64,000 nt of DNA, taken from positions 186,001 through 250,000 of the forward strand of contig JAGYIQ010000004.1 of assembly GCA_018402565.1 (NCBI GenBank), in the 5' to 3' direction. The first letter of the stretch is position 1, and each line of letters begins with the position of its first letter. This document shows, one piece after another, positions 18,660-27,525 of this stretch. Origin of the DNA: Pirellulaceae bacterium. Lineage in GTDB: Bacteria; Planctomycetota; Planctomycetia; Pirellulales; Pirellulaceae. The notes beneath the pieces are model-generated. The model did no database searches, had not been told where the DNA came from, and saw only the letters and a program-made list of their open reading frames with translations. The translations under genes and the position numbers were made by a program.

Positions 18660-19106
18660 ATGGCAGTTCTCGACGAGACTTTTGTGCCATCCGAAGTAGA
18701 CACCGAGACGGCAAAGGCATTTAGCCGTACTCTAGCTCGCCAGATTGCTCCGGAGTCGCGTGTAACCATCCAACGCGAAGGTGACGGCGAAGAAATTGAG
18801 ATTCCACGTACAGTGTTCAACGTGCTGATGAAGGTTCTATCGGTAATGTCGGAAGGCAAACCGTTCACGTTGATACCGATGGATGAAGAGCTAACGACTC
18901 AGCAAGCCGCAGACATCTTAAACGTTTCGAGGCCGTACCTGAATAAAGTCCTCGACCTGGGTGAAATTCCCCATCGTAAAGTGGGACGGAACCGGCGAAT
19001 CAAATTCTGTGATTTGCTTGAGTACAAAAAACAACAGGAACGAAGGAGCAAAGACGGGCTTCAAGAATTGGCGGACCAGGCACAAGACCTGAATATGGGG
19101 TATTGA
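18660..19106 (+). CDS. HTH (excisionase-type) antitoxin of a PIN toxin pair
   Basis: The start is the ATG at 18660, preceded by AAGGAG; about 148 residues. The N-terminal part (SEVDTETAKAFSRTLARQI) is followed by a MerR/excisionase-like helix-turn-helix at ~80-130 (LTTQQAADILNVSRPYLNKV, GEIPHRKVGRNRRIKFCDLL). Such proteins are the usual antitoxins of PIN_3-type toxins. The stop lies 3 bp before the toxin start, so both are co-translated. It should bind the toxin and repress the operon. Confidence 0.8.
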   Translation: MAVLDETFVPSEVDTETAKAFSRTLARQIAPESRVTIQREGDGEEIEIPRTVFNVLMKVLSVMSEGKPFTLIPMDEELTTQQAADILNVSRPYLNKVLDLGEIPHRKVGRNRRIKFCDLLEYKKQQERRSKDGLQELADQAQDLNMGY

Positions 19107-19109
19107 ACC

Positions 19110-19679
19110 TTGTCTAGTTTTACGGCTGTGCTTGATGCGTGCGTCCTCTATCCAGCGCCACTTCGCGACCTTCTGTTGAGCTTGGCAGCAGCAGGTCTCT
19201 ACCGGGCGAAATGGTCACAGCAAATTCATGACGAATGGACTCGCAATCTACTTGAAAAACGGCCTGATCTTACAATGGAGCAATTGCAGGCTACGTGTGT
19301 GAAAATGAACGTTGCCGTGGTCGATAGCCTCGTGATTGGCTACGAGGATTTGATCGTGTCGCTTCACCTGCCTGATCCAGACGATCGCCATGTCCTAGCA
19401 GTAGCGATTCGCTCCGATGCCGATGCGATCATCACCTTCAACCAGCGCGATTTTGACGACGCGGAATTAGCAAAGTACGACATTTATACCGAGCACCCCG
19501 ATGAGTTCGTCTCGAACATGATCACGCTTTACACCCCGCGTGTAATTTCCGCTTTACGCGAAATGCGTGGAAGGCTGCGAAACCCACCCAAAACAGTCGA
19601 CGATTTCCTAAAGACCCTGCATCAACAAGGTTTGCCACAGACAGTGAAACGATTGTCTGAATTTTCAGAATCCCTGTGA
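19110..19679 (+). CDS. PIN-domain toxin (putative ribonuclease)
   Basis: A 189-residue PIN-domain protein starting with TTG at 19110, 3 bp after the antitoxin stop. Conserved acidic positions of the PIN fold can be seen: LDACVLYP (first Asp), HDEWTRNL (Glu), and LPDPDDRHVLAVAIRSDADA followed by ITFNQRDF (last Asps). These residues bind Mg2+ for RNA cleavage in the family. It belongs to the PIN_3-type toxins paired with excisionase-like antitoxins. All key residues seem present, so the pair may be active. Confidence 0.82.
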   Translation: MSSFTAVLDACVLYPAPLRDLLLSLAAAGLYRAKWSQQIHDEWTRNLLEKRPDLTMEQLQATCVKMNVAVVDSLVIGYEDLIVSLHLPDPDDRHVLAVAIRSDADAIITFNQRDFDDAELAKYDIYTEHPDEFVSNMITLYTPRVISALREMRGRLRNPPKTVDDFLKTLHQQGLPQTVKRLSEFSESL

Positions 19680-19904
19680 TGCTCAAGAACCTCGCTGCCG
19701 GCACGCAGAATTCCCCAGCTGCCGACTTCCATCAAGTGGATACTATACGGGAATTGTGCTCGGCCAGTCATTTACGGCACGATGTCGCGTGGTATTGCGT
19801 GAATTCTCGCCGCTGCACGCTCCAATCGGTCTGAGCACAAACAGCTCGCAGCTTCTTTTCGTGGACGGTCGGTTTTGCTGTCTCGAATATTTTATTGAAC
19901 TAAA
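19680..19904. other. Intergenic stretch before array C
   Basis: Nothing recognisable. The long minus-strand frame 19743-20270 is an artefact of the following array. Confidence 0.3.
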
Positions 19905-20278
19905 ATTTCGTCCCCGTCCCTGGAATTTCGTCCCTGGGGACACACACCGTCCCTGGGGACACACAACATTCCCGGGAGGGGCACACGTCCCTGGGGACAC
20001 ACAACATACCCTGCCTGTCCGTCCCTGAAGGAGCGTCCCGGAGACACACCGTCCCTGGGGACACACAACATTCCCTGCCCGTCGTGAGCGTCCCTGGTGA
20101 CGTCCATCCCGTTGAGAATCCCTGGCACACCGTCCTTGGGGACGGAGCGTCCCTGGGGACACACAACGTTCCCGGGAAGGGGATCCCTGGGGACACTCAA
20201 CATTCCCTGTCCCTCGCGGGGCGTCCCTGGTGTCCCTGGGGAGGGAAATGCCCCTGGTCCCTGGGGACACGCACGGAT
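19905..20278. repeat. GGGGACACAC palindrome array C
   Basis: More than ten copies of GTCCCTGGGGACACACAACA-type units, mixed with CCCGGGA(G/A)GGG connectors. It ends where the conserved 5' flank of RAYT copy 1 begins. Confidence 0.8.
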
Positions 20279-20413
20279 CTCCCGCCAGAAAAAATCTAAA
20301 GATTCTTACTAGGGTGTGACCTGATGTGTCACAACGGTGCGGAAAATACCTCTTAGGCAGCCAATTGGCTCAGAAATATCTTTGATCGTTTTTTTGTGAA
20401 GTGGAGGTGCAAG

Positions 20414-21505
20414 ATGGCCAGAATGACACGCGCGGACGTCTATTGTCCGCAAGAAGTGGCGACCGTACACGTGATGAACCGCACCGTCCGGCGGTGCTTC
20501 CTCATGGGCGACGATCCCGTGACTGGCAAGAATTACGATCATCGCAAAGAATGGATGGAAACCGAGCTCCAGAATCTCGCGCTTTATTTTTCCATAGATC
20601 TGCTCTGTTTTGCAGTTCTATCGAATCACTTCCACTTGATCCTGCGGTCTCGGCCAGACGTGGTCAAAACCTGGGATGATGCGGAAGTCGCACGTCGCTG
20701 GCTCATGCTCTGTCCCAAACGCCGCGATAGCAACAACCAGCCGGCAGAGCCCACGCAAAAGGAGTTAGACGCGATCATCAAGGATTCCGCAAAGTTACAG
20801 CAAATCCGCCTGCGGCTGAGCGATATTTCCTGGTGGATGCGGCTGTTATGCCAGAAAATCGGTCGACGAGCTAATCTGGAAGACGGCGAGACGGGCAAGT
20901 TCTGGCAGGCACGATTCCGAGCCGTTCGGTTGCTCGATGACACTGCGATTCTGTCCTGTTCAGCCTATGTGGACTTGAACGTCATTCGGGCAGCCCTGGC
21001 CGAGACGATCGAAACCAGCGTGTACACCTCGGCCCAGCAACGGGCGTTGGAGTTGCGTGCCCAGGCGGCTGGGCAAACATCGCCCGGTGCCCATCTGTCG
21101 AACGACGTGGACCCTATCTGCAGGCTCAAGCCGATTGCTCGGTCGCTGAGTCCGATCTGCCTGACGGAGGAGGGAAGTGGGACCGGACCGTGTGTGCATA
21201 CGGGTGGGCTACGAGCCAGCGACAAAGGGTTCTTGCCGATGACGACCACCCAGTACTTGGAGCTGCTGGATTGGACTGCGCGGCAACTGCGATCGGACAA
21301 ACGGGGCGCCACGCCCGCGACGGCAGCTCCGCTGTTCGAGCGATTGGGGATCGACGTCGAGGTCTGGTGCGAGTTGACCAAAAACTTTGGCGACCTATTC
21401 AGTGCGGTAGCCGGCAAGCCCACCGTGATCGACGCGACACGCGGCCGCAAAAGCGGCCAGCGGTACAACGTCCCCGCCAAGACGCGACAGTTGATGCCTA
21501 ACTGA
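20414..21505 (+). CDS. REP-associated tyrosine transposase (RAYT/Y1), copy 1
   Basis: The ATG at 20414 follows GGAGG; about 363 residues. NHFHLIL (His72-Phe-His74) is the HUH metal-binding motif of Y1 transposases. GKFWQARFRAVRLLDD and AYVDLNVIRA match the conserved C-terminal core of RAYT proteins, where the nucleophile Tyr is expected. A C-terminal extension of ~150 residues goes beyond the usual RAYT length. Such enzymes cut and move palindromic REP sequences as single strands; the neighbouring GGGGACACAC palindromes are the obvious substrate candidates. The first half is nearly identical to copy 2, the second half differs at many codons. Confidence 0.85.
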   Translation: MARMTRADVYCPQEVATVHVMNRTVRRCFLMGDDPVTGKNYDHRKEWMETELQNLALYFSIDLLCFAVLSNHFHLILRSRPDVVKTWDDAEVARRWLMLCPKRRDSNNQPAEPTQKELDAIIKDSAKLQQIRLRLSDISWWMRLLCQKIGRRANLEDGETGKFWQARFRAVRLLDDTAILSCSAYVDLNVIRAALAETIETSVYTSAQQRALELRAQAAGQTSPGAHLSNDVDPICRLKPIARSLSPICLTEEGSGTGPCVHTGGLRASDKGFLPMTTTQYLELLDWTARQLRSDKRGATPATAAPLFERLGIDVEVWCELTKNFGDLFSAVAGKPTVIDATRGRKSGQRYNVPAKTRQLMPN

Positions 21506-21527
21506 TCTGGCGAAAACCAGCGCTCAG

Positions 21528-21898
21528 GCACCTAGCCAATCATCCCGCTGCAGCCAAATCTTCAGCGCGGCCCCGGGACCGTTCTGAACTGCCATAGGCA
21601 CACCGTACCTTCCTGCGGCCCGCAGTTTCCACCCGAGGCGACCGAACCACCTTTTCTCGGCAATCATTGCTGCATTAACGCAGCCTTAGGTTGTCCAGCC
21701 ATGTCTCTCAATCGCCGACGCTAGGTTAGCGATTGGCTATCTTCTAGCATGGTCGGCCATCTTCGGCAGATTCTACTGAGCTTCTCCTCATAGCAGCAAT
21801 TGCCAAAACTTTTCGGCGATTTCTCCCAACCAGGTCGATAAGAATCGCACAGCCCCCCCGCTTGCCTTTAACTTCGCCCATGGGGAACGTCACTGGTC
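21528..21898 (+). ncRNA. Conserved non-coding tail of RAYT copy 1 (candidate structured RNA or transposon end)
   Basis: From CCAATCATCCCGCTGCAGCC (21536) to CCCATGGGGAACGTC (~21892) the sequence is identical to the tail of copy 2 except for one homopolymer base. It contains hairpin-forming segments such as CAATCGC...TAGCGATTG (~21707-21733). It has no convincing reading frame. It could be a transposon end recognised by the RAYT, a structured RNA, or simply the product of recent gene conversion. Confidence 0.45.
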
Positions 21899-21899
21899 A

Positions 21900-22480
21900 C
21901 ACCGTCCTTGGGGACACACAATCAAAAAGGGATGCCCCCGAGACATGGCACCCGTTCGTGTGTGTCCCCAAGCGATTGCGCCCCAAGCGATTGCGTGTGT
22001 GTCCCCGAGTGTCCCCGAGTGCTCCCCCCAAGCGATTGCGTGTGTCTCCCCCGAGTGCTTCTCCCTGCTTCTCCCAGTGTCCTCGTGTGTGTCCCCCGAG
22101 TGTGTCCCCCGAGTGCTTCTCCCCCGGTTCGTGTGTGTCCCCGAGTGAGTGTGAGTGAGTGAGTGTGAGTGTGTCCCCCCTGGTTCGTGTGTGTCCCCGA
22201 GTGCTTTTGTGTGTCCCCGAGTGCTTTCCTGTGTCCCTGAGTGCTTTCCCAAGCGATTGCGGGAGTGCTTCCTCGTTCGTGTGTGTCCCCGAGTGCTATC
22301 CCCTGTGAACGTCTTTGGTGAACGTCTTTGGGGACACACAATCAAAAAGGAACACCAACGAGATATGGCAATCGTTCGTGTCTGTCCCCGAGTGCTCCCC
22401 CTGTGTGTCCCCGAGTGCTTCCCCTCCCCGAGTGCTTCTCCCGAGTGCTTTGCCCTGTGTGTCCCCGAGTGCTTTGGATT
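21900..22480. repeat. GGGGACACAC palindrome array D
   Basis: The first unit is a palindrome with 13-nt arms CTTGGGGACACAC (21907-21919) and GTGTGTCCCCAAG (21960-21972) around AATCAAAAAGGGATGCCCCC. It then degenerates into about 25 half-units GTGTGTCCCCGAGTG(CTT) with AAGCGATTGCG connectors. A second full palindrome-like unit begins near 22327. Confidence 0.85.
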
Positions 22481-22653
22481 CATGATTCCGGCTCTATTGA
22501 TTGCCAAGAGCTGCTTGTACGGATCCACGTTAGCGCTGCTCATTGTTTGTTGCAAAAAGAAGCAGCGAACCCCTTACCCCCCTGAAATCGGCAACCGTGT
22601 GGAAGGCAACGGCAAATCGAGCTGAATTGACACGACCCTGCTGCCAGGGGATA

Positions 22654-23292
22654 ATGACCCGAGAAAGGACCGCCCTCAACGTGCATGAAACCTCGCTCAG
22701 TCTTCTAGAAAGCCTCCGCCAATCCCCAGAAAACGAGGGGTGGAATCGGTTGGCGGATCTTTACACGCCTTTGATTCGGGCGTGGTTGCGGCGATACGAC
22801 GTCCAAGACAGCGACGCGAGCGACCTCGTTCAAGAAGTTTTGCTGGCCGTATCCAAAGATCTCGGCAAGTTTGAGCATCGTGGACAGCCGGGCGCTTTTC
22901 GTGGATGGCTGAAGGCGATTCTGATCAATCGGTTACGGAAATTCTGGCGGGCACGGAACCGTCGCCCACAGGCACGGGGCGACTCGGATATCGATGCCAG
23001 ATTGGCACAGTTGGTCGACCCGGCCAGCGATATAAGCCAGACCTGGGATCGGGAGCACGACCAATATGTCCTTCGACAGCTGATGGCCCTCGCCGAACCT
23101 CAGTTCGAGCCGAAGACTTGGAAGGCGTTCTGTCGCGTATCTTTGGAGGGCGCGAAACCCGATGTCGTAGCTCAGGAAATGGGAATTTCTCTGAACGCTG
23201 TTTGTCTCGCTAAGTCTCGTGTCACTCGGAGGTTACGTCAAGAGTCAGCAGGCTTGATCGAGTCGTCATCAAGTTTTTTCCCAAAGAGCTGA
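22654..23292 (+). CDS. ECF-type sigma factor paired with Ser/Thr kinase
   Basis: About 212 residues from the ATG at 22654 (AGGGG just upstream). Region 2 is clear (WNRLADLYTPLIRAWLRRYD, SDASDLVQEVLLAVSKDLGK, GAFRGWLKAILINRLRKFWR); region 4 follows (WKAFCRVSLEGAKPDVVAQE, MGISLNAVCLAKSRVTRRL). A kinase gene with a possible anti-sigma N-terminus follows after 125 bp. ECF sigma factors linked to Ser/Thr kinases are a known planctomycete arrangement. The longer upstream frame runs into array D and is not coding. Confidence 0.85.
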   Translation: MTRERTALNVHETSLSLLESLRQSPENEGWNRLADLYTPLIRAWLRRYDVQDSDASDLVQEVLLAVSKDLGKFEHRGQPGAFRGWLKAILINRLRKFWRARNRRPQARGDSDIDARLAQLVDPASDISQTWDREHDQYVLRQLMALAEPQFEPKTWKAFCRVSLEGAKPDVVAQEMGISLNAVCLAKSRVTRRLRQESAGLIESSSSFFPKS

Positions 23293-23417
23293 CAAGATCT
23301 GTTGGGAGTGGGTCTTCATGACTGGAAGCGAGTCCTCCTGTTGGACGTTAACCGGTTACCAGAAACGCTTACCAAGTCAGAGTTACCAACACCAAACAGA
23401 CATTCCGAGAGTGATCC

Positions 23418-26400
23418 ATGGAGAAACTTGCCGCACACCCGAGCCGAGAGGAATTAAGTGCTTACAGCCTTGGGCAATTGTCGGAGGAACGAGCGGTCGC
23501 TATTGATAGTCATATCAGCGAGTGCGAGCCTTGCTGCGAGACCATCGTCAAGCTGTCATCGGAGGACACATTCGCAGGTCTGTTGCAGGAAGCCGGCCGA
23601 TTGCCGACGGATCAAACGGCTGTTCACGACATTGTGACGCCAATATCGCGATCTGCGCCTAACGACATTCCGCCACCGCTGAGCGAACATCCTCGCTATG
23701 AGGTGCTTGGTCTGATCGGCAAAGGCGGCATGGGCGATGTGTATCGAGCCCGTCACCGGAAGATGGAAAGAACAGTGGCGTTGAAGGTCATCAACCGCGG
23801 ACTGGTTCAGAAAGCGGAAGCCATCGATCGTTTCCATCGTGAAGTCAAAGCTGCCGCACAACTTTCTCATCCCAACATCGTGACTTCGCATGACGCCGAT
23901 CATGCCGGTGACTTCCACTTCATGGTGATGGAATTCATCGAGGGTGTTGATTTGTCTCAGACGGTCAAGAAACGAGGCGCATTGCCAGTCGCCGAAGCGT
24001 GCGATTACATTAGGCAGGCAGCGATGGGACTGCAGCACGCACATGAACGTGGCATGGTACATCGCGATATCAAACCACACAACATGATGGTCACGCAGGA
24101 TCGAGTCGTCAAGATCCTCGACTTCGGCCTTGCGTCGCTGGCACCGCAGGCCACGCCAGGCGAACCAATCAGCGAAGACGCAAACGGAAATCTGACAGTC
24201 GCCGGAGCCATCATGGGAACTCCGGATTTCATTTCGCCAGAGCAGGCTCGAGATGCTCGCCAAGTTGATGGTCGCAGTGACATCTACAGTCTTGGCATGA
24301 CACTCTACTACTTGCTGGCCGGGCGTGCACCGTTTGGGGAAGGATCGGCAATTGAGAAACTCAAGAAACAAGCCGAAGCAGAACCGGAACCACTGAGCCG
24401 ATTTCGGGAAGACGTCCCGGCGGAACTTGAAAACATCATCCACCGCATGACGGCCAAGAAACCGGCCGAGCGGTTTCAATCACCGCAAGAAGTCGCCGAT
24501 GCGTTGCAGCCGTTTGCGAGCGAACTGCCCATAGTTTCCAAGCCGCAGCCTGCCCCGCAGAAAACTCGAGCTGCCGGCGGTTCGATCGTCAAGTGGATTA
24601 GTGCAGCTATCCTGTTTGCGATGTTGGGGGCGGGCGGGCTGTCGCTGTTGAATCTCAGCGATCCGGAAACGGATTACAAGAGCCTGGACAAATTCTTGGC
24701 GACCGGCGTTAGCGACGAACCGGCAGGCGACATTGTCAGGCGACTACTTCGCACAGAAGAAGGGCGACAGTTTCTGCGAAAACTGGACGCACGGCATCCC
24801 ACGCTGGCCTATACCGAGGGCCAGTTTGCTCGAGGCTATACCTCCGTGGCTGCATTCGCTTACGAAAACCGCATTACTGGGGTTGCTCAGCCTGAGCTGC
24901 TCGTCATCGGATGGGGGCCGACAGTGTCCGGCATGAAGACCTGCAACGTTGTGGAGTCGTTCACGTTGGAGTCGATCGACTTTGACAATGCGCCGGACAA
25001 TACATGTTTGGCGACGCTGCAATTCAAGACTCCTCAGAATGAAAAACGGGCTCTTGGTCTGAAAGTTCAGTCTTTATACGAAGTAGAAATCCCAATTCAG
25101 ACTCTGATCGAGGGGAGATTGAGCATGTCGGATGAGTTTAAGAAGGGCAAATTTGTCGGGAACGCTCCCAAGGATTCAAGCGAGCCGACCGACCCACAAA
25201 TCGTCTCTGATTCCAATCTCAATCACCAGACCGACATGCCGGGCGGCCCGGGCGAGCAAGGCTTGGATTCGGTGTTTCAGCAGAAAGAGTCCACGACAAA
25301 AGCACAAGCAACAGAGCATGTAGGTGAAGTTCAGGCAACACGGCCCTTCAGTTTCGACCTGTCTCTTGTCCCTGCGAATGCTCAACAAGTTATTGGAGCT
25401 CGGCCGGGAAATATCCTGCGTGATCCGCAACTGGCAAAGCTACGTGAGAACGCGCCACCCTTGGCAGGTTTTACTTCCTTGTTTGTCAATGAGAATGTTG
25501 CCGAAGTACTGGCCATCACATTGTCAAAACCCAGTCGCATGTCGAATCCACGAGTCATCGTTCTCACCGTCGAACAAGGAGATGCGATGGAAGAGGTTGA
25601 TCGAGCCATCGGCATCCAAAAGTTGGGGCGTGGCGACGCGGAATCGGAGTACAAGAGTACCGGTTACGTAAGTCGAGAGGGACGCCTTCTGGTCCGGCGG
25701 ATTGACCGCCAAACGGTCGTTCTGGGCACACGCAAGGAACTCGATGGGCATAAGTTGGCCATGAACGTTCCCATGCCCAATGAGCTTCGAGAGGTCTCCA
25801 AAGGGATGCAGGACTGCGAGGCTTTCCTGATCGCCAATCCACACGCGATTTTGGACTTCGGGCCTGAAAAAGCGAGTGCCAACGCGGGGGCAATCAATGA
25901 GATTCTGAAACAACTTCGCTTTGTTCACGGAGAAGCAAAGTTCGTGACAGCGACCGTCTCGCTTGGAGAGAAGCCTCGGCTTCAGTTCTCAGTTCGTGCC
26001 AAGGCCCAGGAGCGAAACCATGAGGTCGCGATGGCTGTGTCTGAGATTCGCGACCAGGCGATGACTCTGATTCGAGGAAATCTGAACCAGCTCTCAGATG
26101 AACTGTTCTTTAAGGATCAGGAATCCGCCGCCGCTGCGACGGCTTCCTTGTTGCTCAGTCGAGTCACAGAGCCAACGCCGCAAGATACGCTGTTGGATGT
26201 CCCACTGATGCCGGCGATGAGCCCAGTGGTCAAGATGCTTGGGGAGCAGTTTGATGCCAAGAAGCTTCAGCGAGATCATGTTCGATTCAGCATGCAAAAT
26301 ATCAGCCTAGGCTTCTTTCAATTCGAGTCGCAGCACGGATACTTGCCGTCGGCTTCCACAAAGATTCCCGGTGCCGCACATCCCGTTTCGTGGCGGGTCG

Positions 26401-26894
26401 CCATCCTGCCGTATGTCGGCCAAGAGAAACTCTACGCCCAGTACAAGCTTGACGAGCCGTGGGACAGCGAGCACAACAAGTCGCTGCTTGCGAACATGCC
26501 GGAGCTTTACCGTCACCCCAGCTCGTGGCGACAAAGTACGGAGACCAATGTTGTCTCATTCGTAGGTGCCGACACCGCTGTTGGAACCGGCGACGAACCG
26601 GTGCGACTCGAAGATTTCCAGGACGATCTCGGGCTAACCATCCTTGTCGCCGAATCCGCCACTGGCATTCCATGGACGAAACCCGAAGATGTCCCATTCA
26701 CTGCTGGCGAGCCGCTTCCACCGATTGGCGGACTTGGGGTAGAAGGGTGGAACGCTGTGTTCGCAGACGGCAGTGTGCAATTCGTGCCACGGAACACTTC
26801 GACCGACGTGATCGCTGCCATGCTGACTCGCAACGGTGGCGAATCGGTGCAGGTCGAAGACGGCAAGTTTTCGCTTCGGAAGGTAGGCGAGTAA
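23418..26894 (+). CDS. Transmembrane Ser/Thr protein kinase fused to a DUF1559-like domain
   Basis: An 1158-residue protein. Residues 1-60 resemble an anti-sigma zinc finger (HISECEPCCETI). The Hanks-type kinase domain spans ~94-355: Gly loop GKGGMGDVYRA (101-111), VALKVI lysine, HRDIKPHN catalytic loop, DFGLA metal site and GTPDFISPEQ. A transmembrane helix follows at ~390-412. The long outer part ends in a DUF1559-type segment (FSMQNISLGFFQFESQHGYL, WRVAILPYVGQEKLYAQYKL, NAVFADGSVQF). DUF1559 normally occurs with an N-terminal pilin-like methylation motif, absent here. It probably modulates the adjacent sigma factor in response to an external signal; that is inference. Confidence 0.88.
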   Translation: MEKLAAHPSREELSAYSLGQLSEERAVAIDSHISECEPCCETIVKLSSEDTFAGLLQEAGRLPTDQTAVHDIVTPISRSAPNDIPPPLSEHPRYEVLGLIGKGGMGDVYRARHRKMERTVALKVINRGLVQKAEAIDRFHREVKAAAQLSHPNIVTSHDADHAGDFHFMVMEFIEGVDLSQTVKKRGALPVAEACDYIRQAAMGLQHAHERGMVHRDIKPHNMMVTQDRVVKILDFGLASLAPQATPGEPISEDANGNLTVAGAIMGTPDFISPEQARDARQVDGRSDIYSLGMTLYYLLAGRAPFGEGSAIEKLKKQAEAEPEPLSRFREDVPAELENIIHRMTAKKPAERFQSPQEVADALQPFASELPIVSKPQPAPQKTRAAGGSIVKWISAAILFAMLGAGGLSLLNLSDPETDYKSLDKFLATGVSDEPAGDIVRRLLRTEEGRQFLRKLDARHPTLAYTEGQFARGYTSVAAFAYENRITGVAQPELLVIGWGPTVSGMKTCNVVESFTLESIDFDNAPDNTCLATLQFKTPQNEKRALGLKVQSLYEVEIPIQTLIEGRLSMSDEFKKGKFVGNAPKDSSEPTDPQIVSDSNLNHQTDMPGGPGEQGLDSVFQQKESTTKAQATEHVGEVQATRPFSFDLSLVPANAQQVIGARPGNILRDPQLAKLRENAPPLAGFTSLFVNENVAEVLAITLSKPSRMSNPRVIVLTVEQGDAMEEVDRAIGIQKLGRGDAESEYKSTGYVSREGRLLVRRIDRQTVVLGTRKELDGHKLAMNVPMPNELREVSKGMQDCEAFLIANPHAILDFGPEKASANAGAINEILKQLRFVHGEAKFVTATVSLGEKPRLQFSVRAKAQERNHEVAMAVSEIRDQAMTLIRGNLNQLSDELFFKDQESAAAATASLLLSRVTEPTPQDTLLDVPLMPAMSPVVKMLGEQFDAKKLQRDHVRFSMQNISLGFFQFESQHGYLPSASTKIPGAAHPVSWRVAILPYVGQEKLYAQYKLDEPWDSEHNKSLLANMPELYRHPSSWRQSTETNVVSFVGADTAVGTGDEPVRLEDFQDDLGLTILVAESATGIPWTKPEDVPFTAGEPLPPIGGLGVEGWNAVFADGSVQFVPRNTSTDVIAAMLTRNGGESVQVEDGKFSLRKVGE

Positions 26895-27329
26895 TCTCGT
26901 GAGTGGCATCCCGAAGAGAAAGAGTCAAAAGGCAATCGGGCTCCAGCCGCAAACGACTCGCGCACCGATGACACGCCGGACTCGTCGCTGAATAACGCAG
27001 CCGACGTAGAATCGCTTCCACTGGTGGAAGTGCCGAATGCTGCGCTCGGCGAAGGAATGTCGATGCCTCACGATCAGCCAGGCGAGGTCTCGGAGAATCA
27101 TACCGATCCGATCTCTGTGATTCGCAAGGCCGTTCTTCCGCAAGACTTTGACGCCGAGGGTGCCGGTTGGCAGCGATTCCGCGTTGCCACCAAAGGAGCC
27201 AAAGGCGGGACGGCTTCAGGCGTGCTGGAGAATTTCAGACCATTGCTGGCCAAACTGCCCCAATCCAAACTCTCGCTGCAAAAATTGGCTGCTAAGGTGG
27301 AGGAGGGCCCCCCGGGGACACACATCTAA
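26895..27329 (+). pseudogene. Open frame in phase with the kinase, cut by a repeat
   Basis: After the kinase TAA (26892-26894) the same frame is open for 143 codons: REWHPEEKESKGNRAPAAND, then HDQPGEVSENHTDPISVIRK and FDAEGAGWQRFRVATKGAKG. Composition is protein-like. The last codons (EGPPGTHI) are already repeat DNA, so a real reading frame seems to have been truncated there. It could be a lost C-terminal extension of the kinase, a separate gene (GTG 27024 or ATG 27057 start), or chance. No family is recognised. Confidence 0.4.
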
Positions 27330-27360
27330 TCGCGGCCCCCCGCGGGGACACGGGGACCTG
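27303..27360. repeat. Short GGGGACACAC remnant F
   Basis: CCCCGGGGACACACATCTAA and CGCGGGGACACGGGGACC are two units of the array family, just before RAYT copy 2; copy 1 has the long array C in the equivalent position. Confidence 0.6.
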
Positions 27361-27525
27361 ACCAGTGCAGAAAACTGGCGGCCCCAGATCTCCCGCCAGA
27401 AAAAAATCTGAAGATTCTCACTAGGGTGTGACCTGATGTGTCACAACGATGCGGAAAATACCTCTTAGGCAGCCAATTGGCTCAGAAATATCTTTGATCG
27501 TTTTTTTGTGAAGTGGAGGTGCAAG

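Larger units (their letters stand above)
20277..21900 (+). mobile_element. RAYT element, copy 1
   Basis: The unit starts near GATCTCCCGCCAGAAAAAA (20277), contains the transposase at 20414-21505 and ends with the conserved tail at ~21890. The same unit, in the same orientation, is at 27388-29015. Both are followed directly by GGGGACACAC arrays. No IS-type terminal inverted repeats or target duplications were seen, as expected for this transposase class. Confidence 0.7.

Noticed and set aside
14660-22480. CRISPR array
   Set aside because: Repeats are palindromic and adjoining, spacers are not unique or of constant length, and no cas gene is near.
21862-22625. Several long frames on both strands (Cys/Val/Pro- or Gly/Thr/His-rich proteins) in array D
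   Set aside because: They are translations of GTGTGTCCCCGAGTG repeats in all frames; the same occurs in arrays B, C and E.
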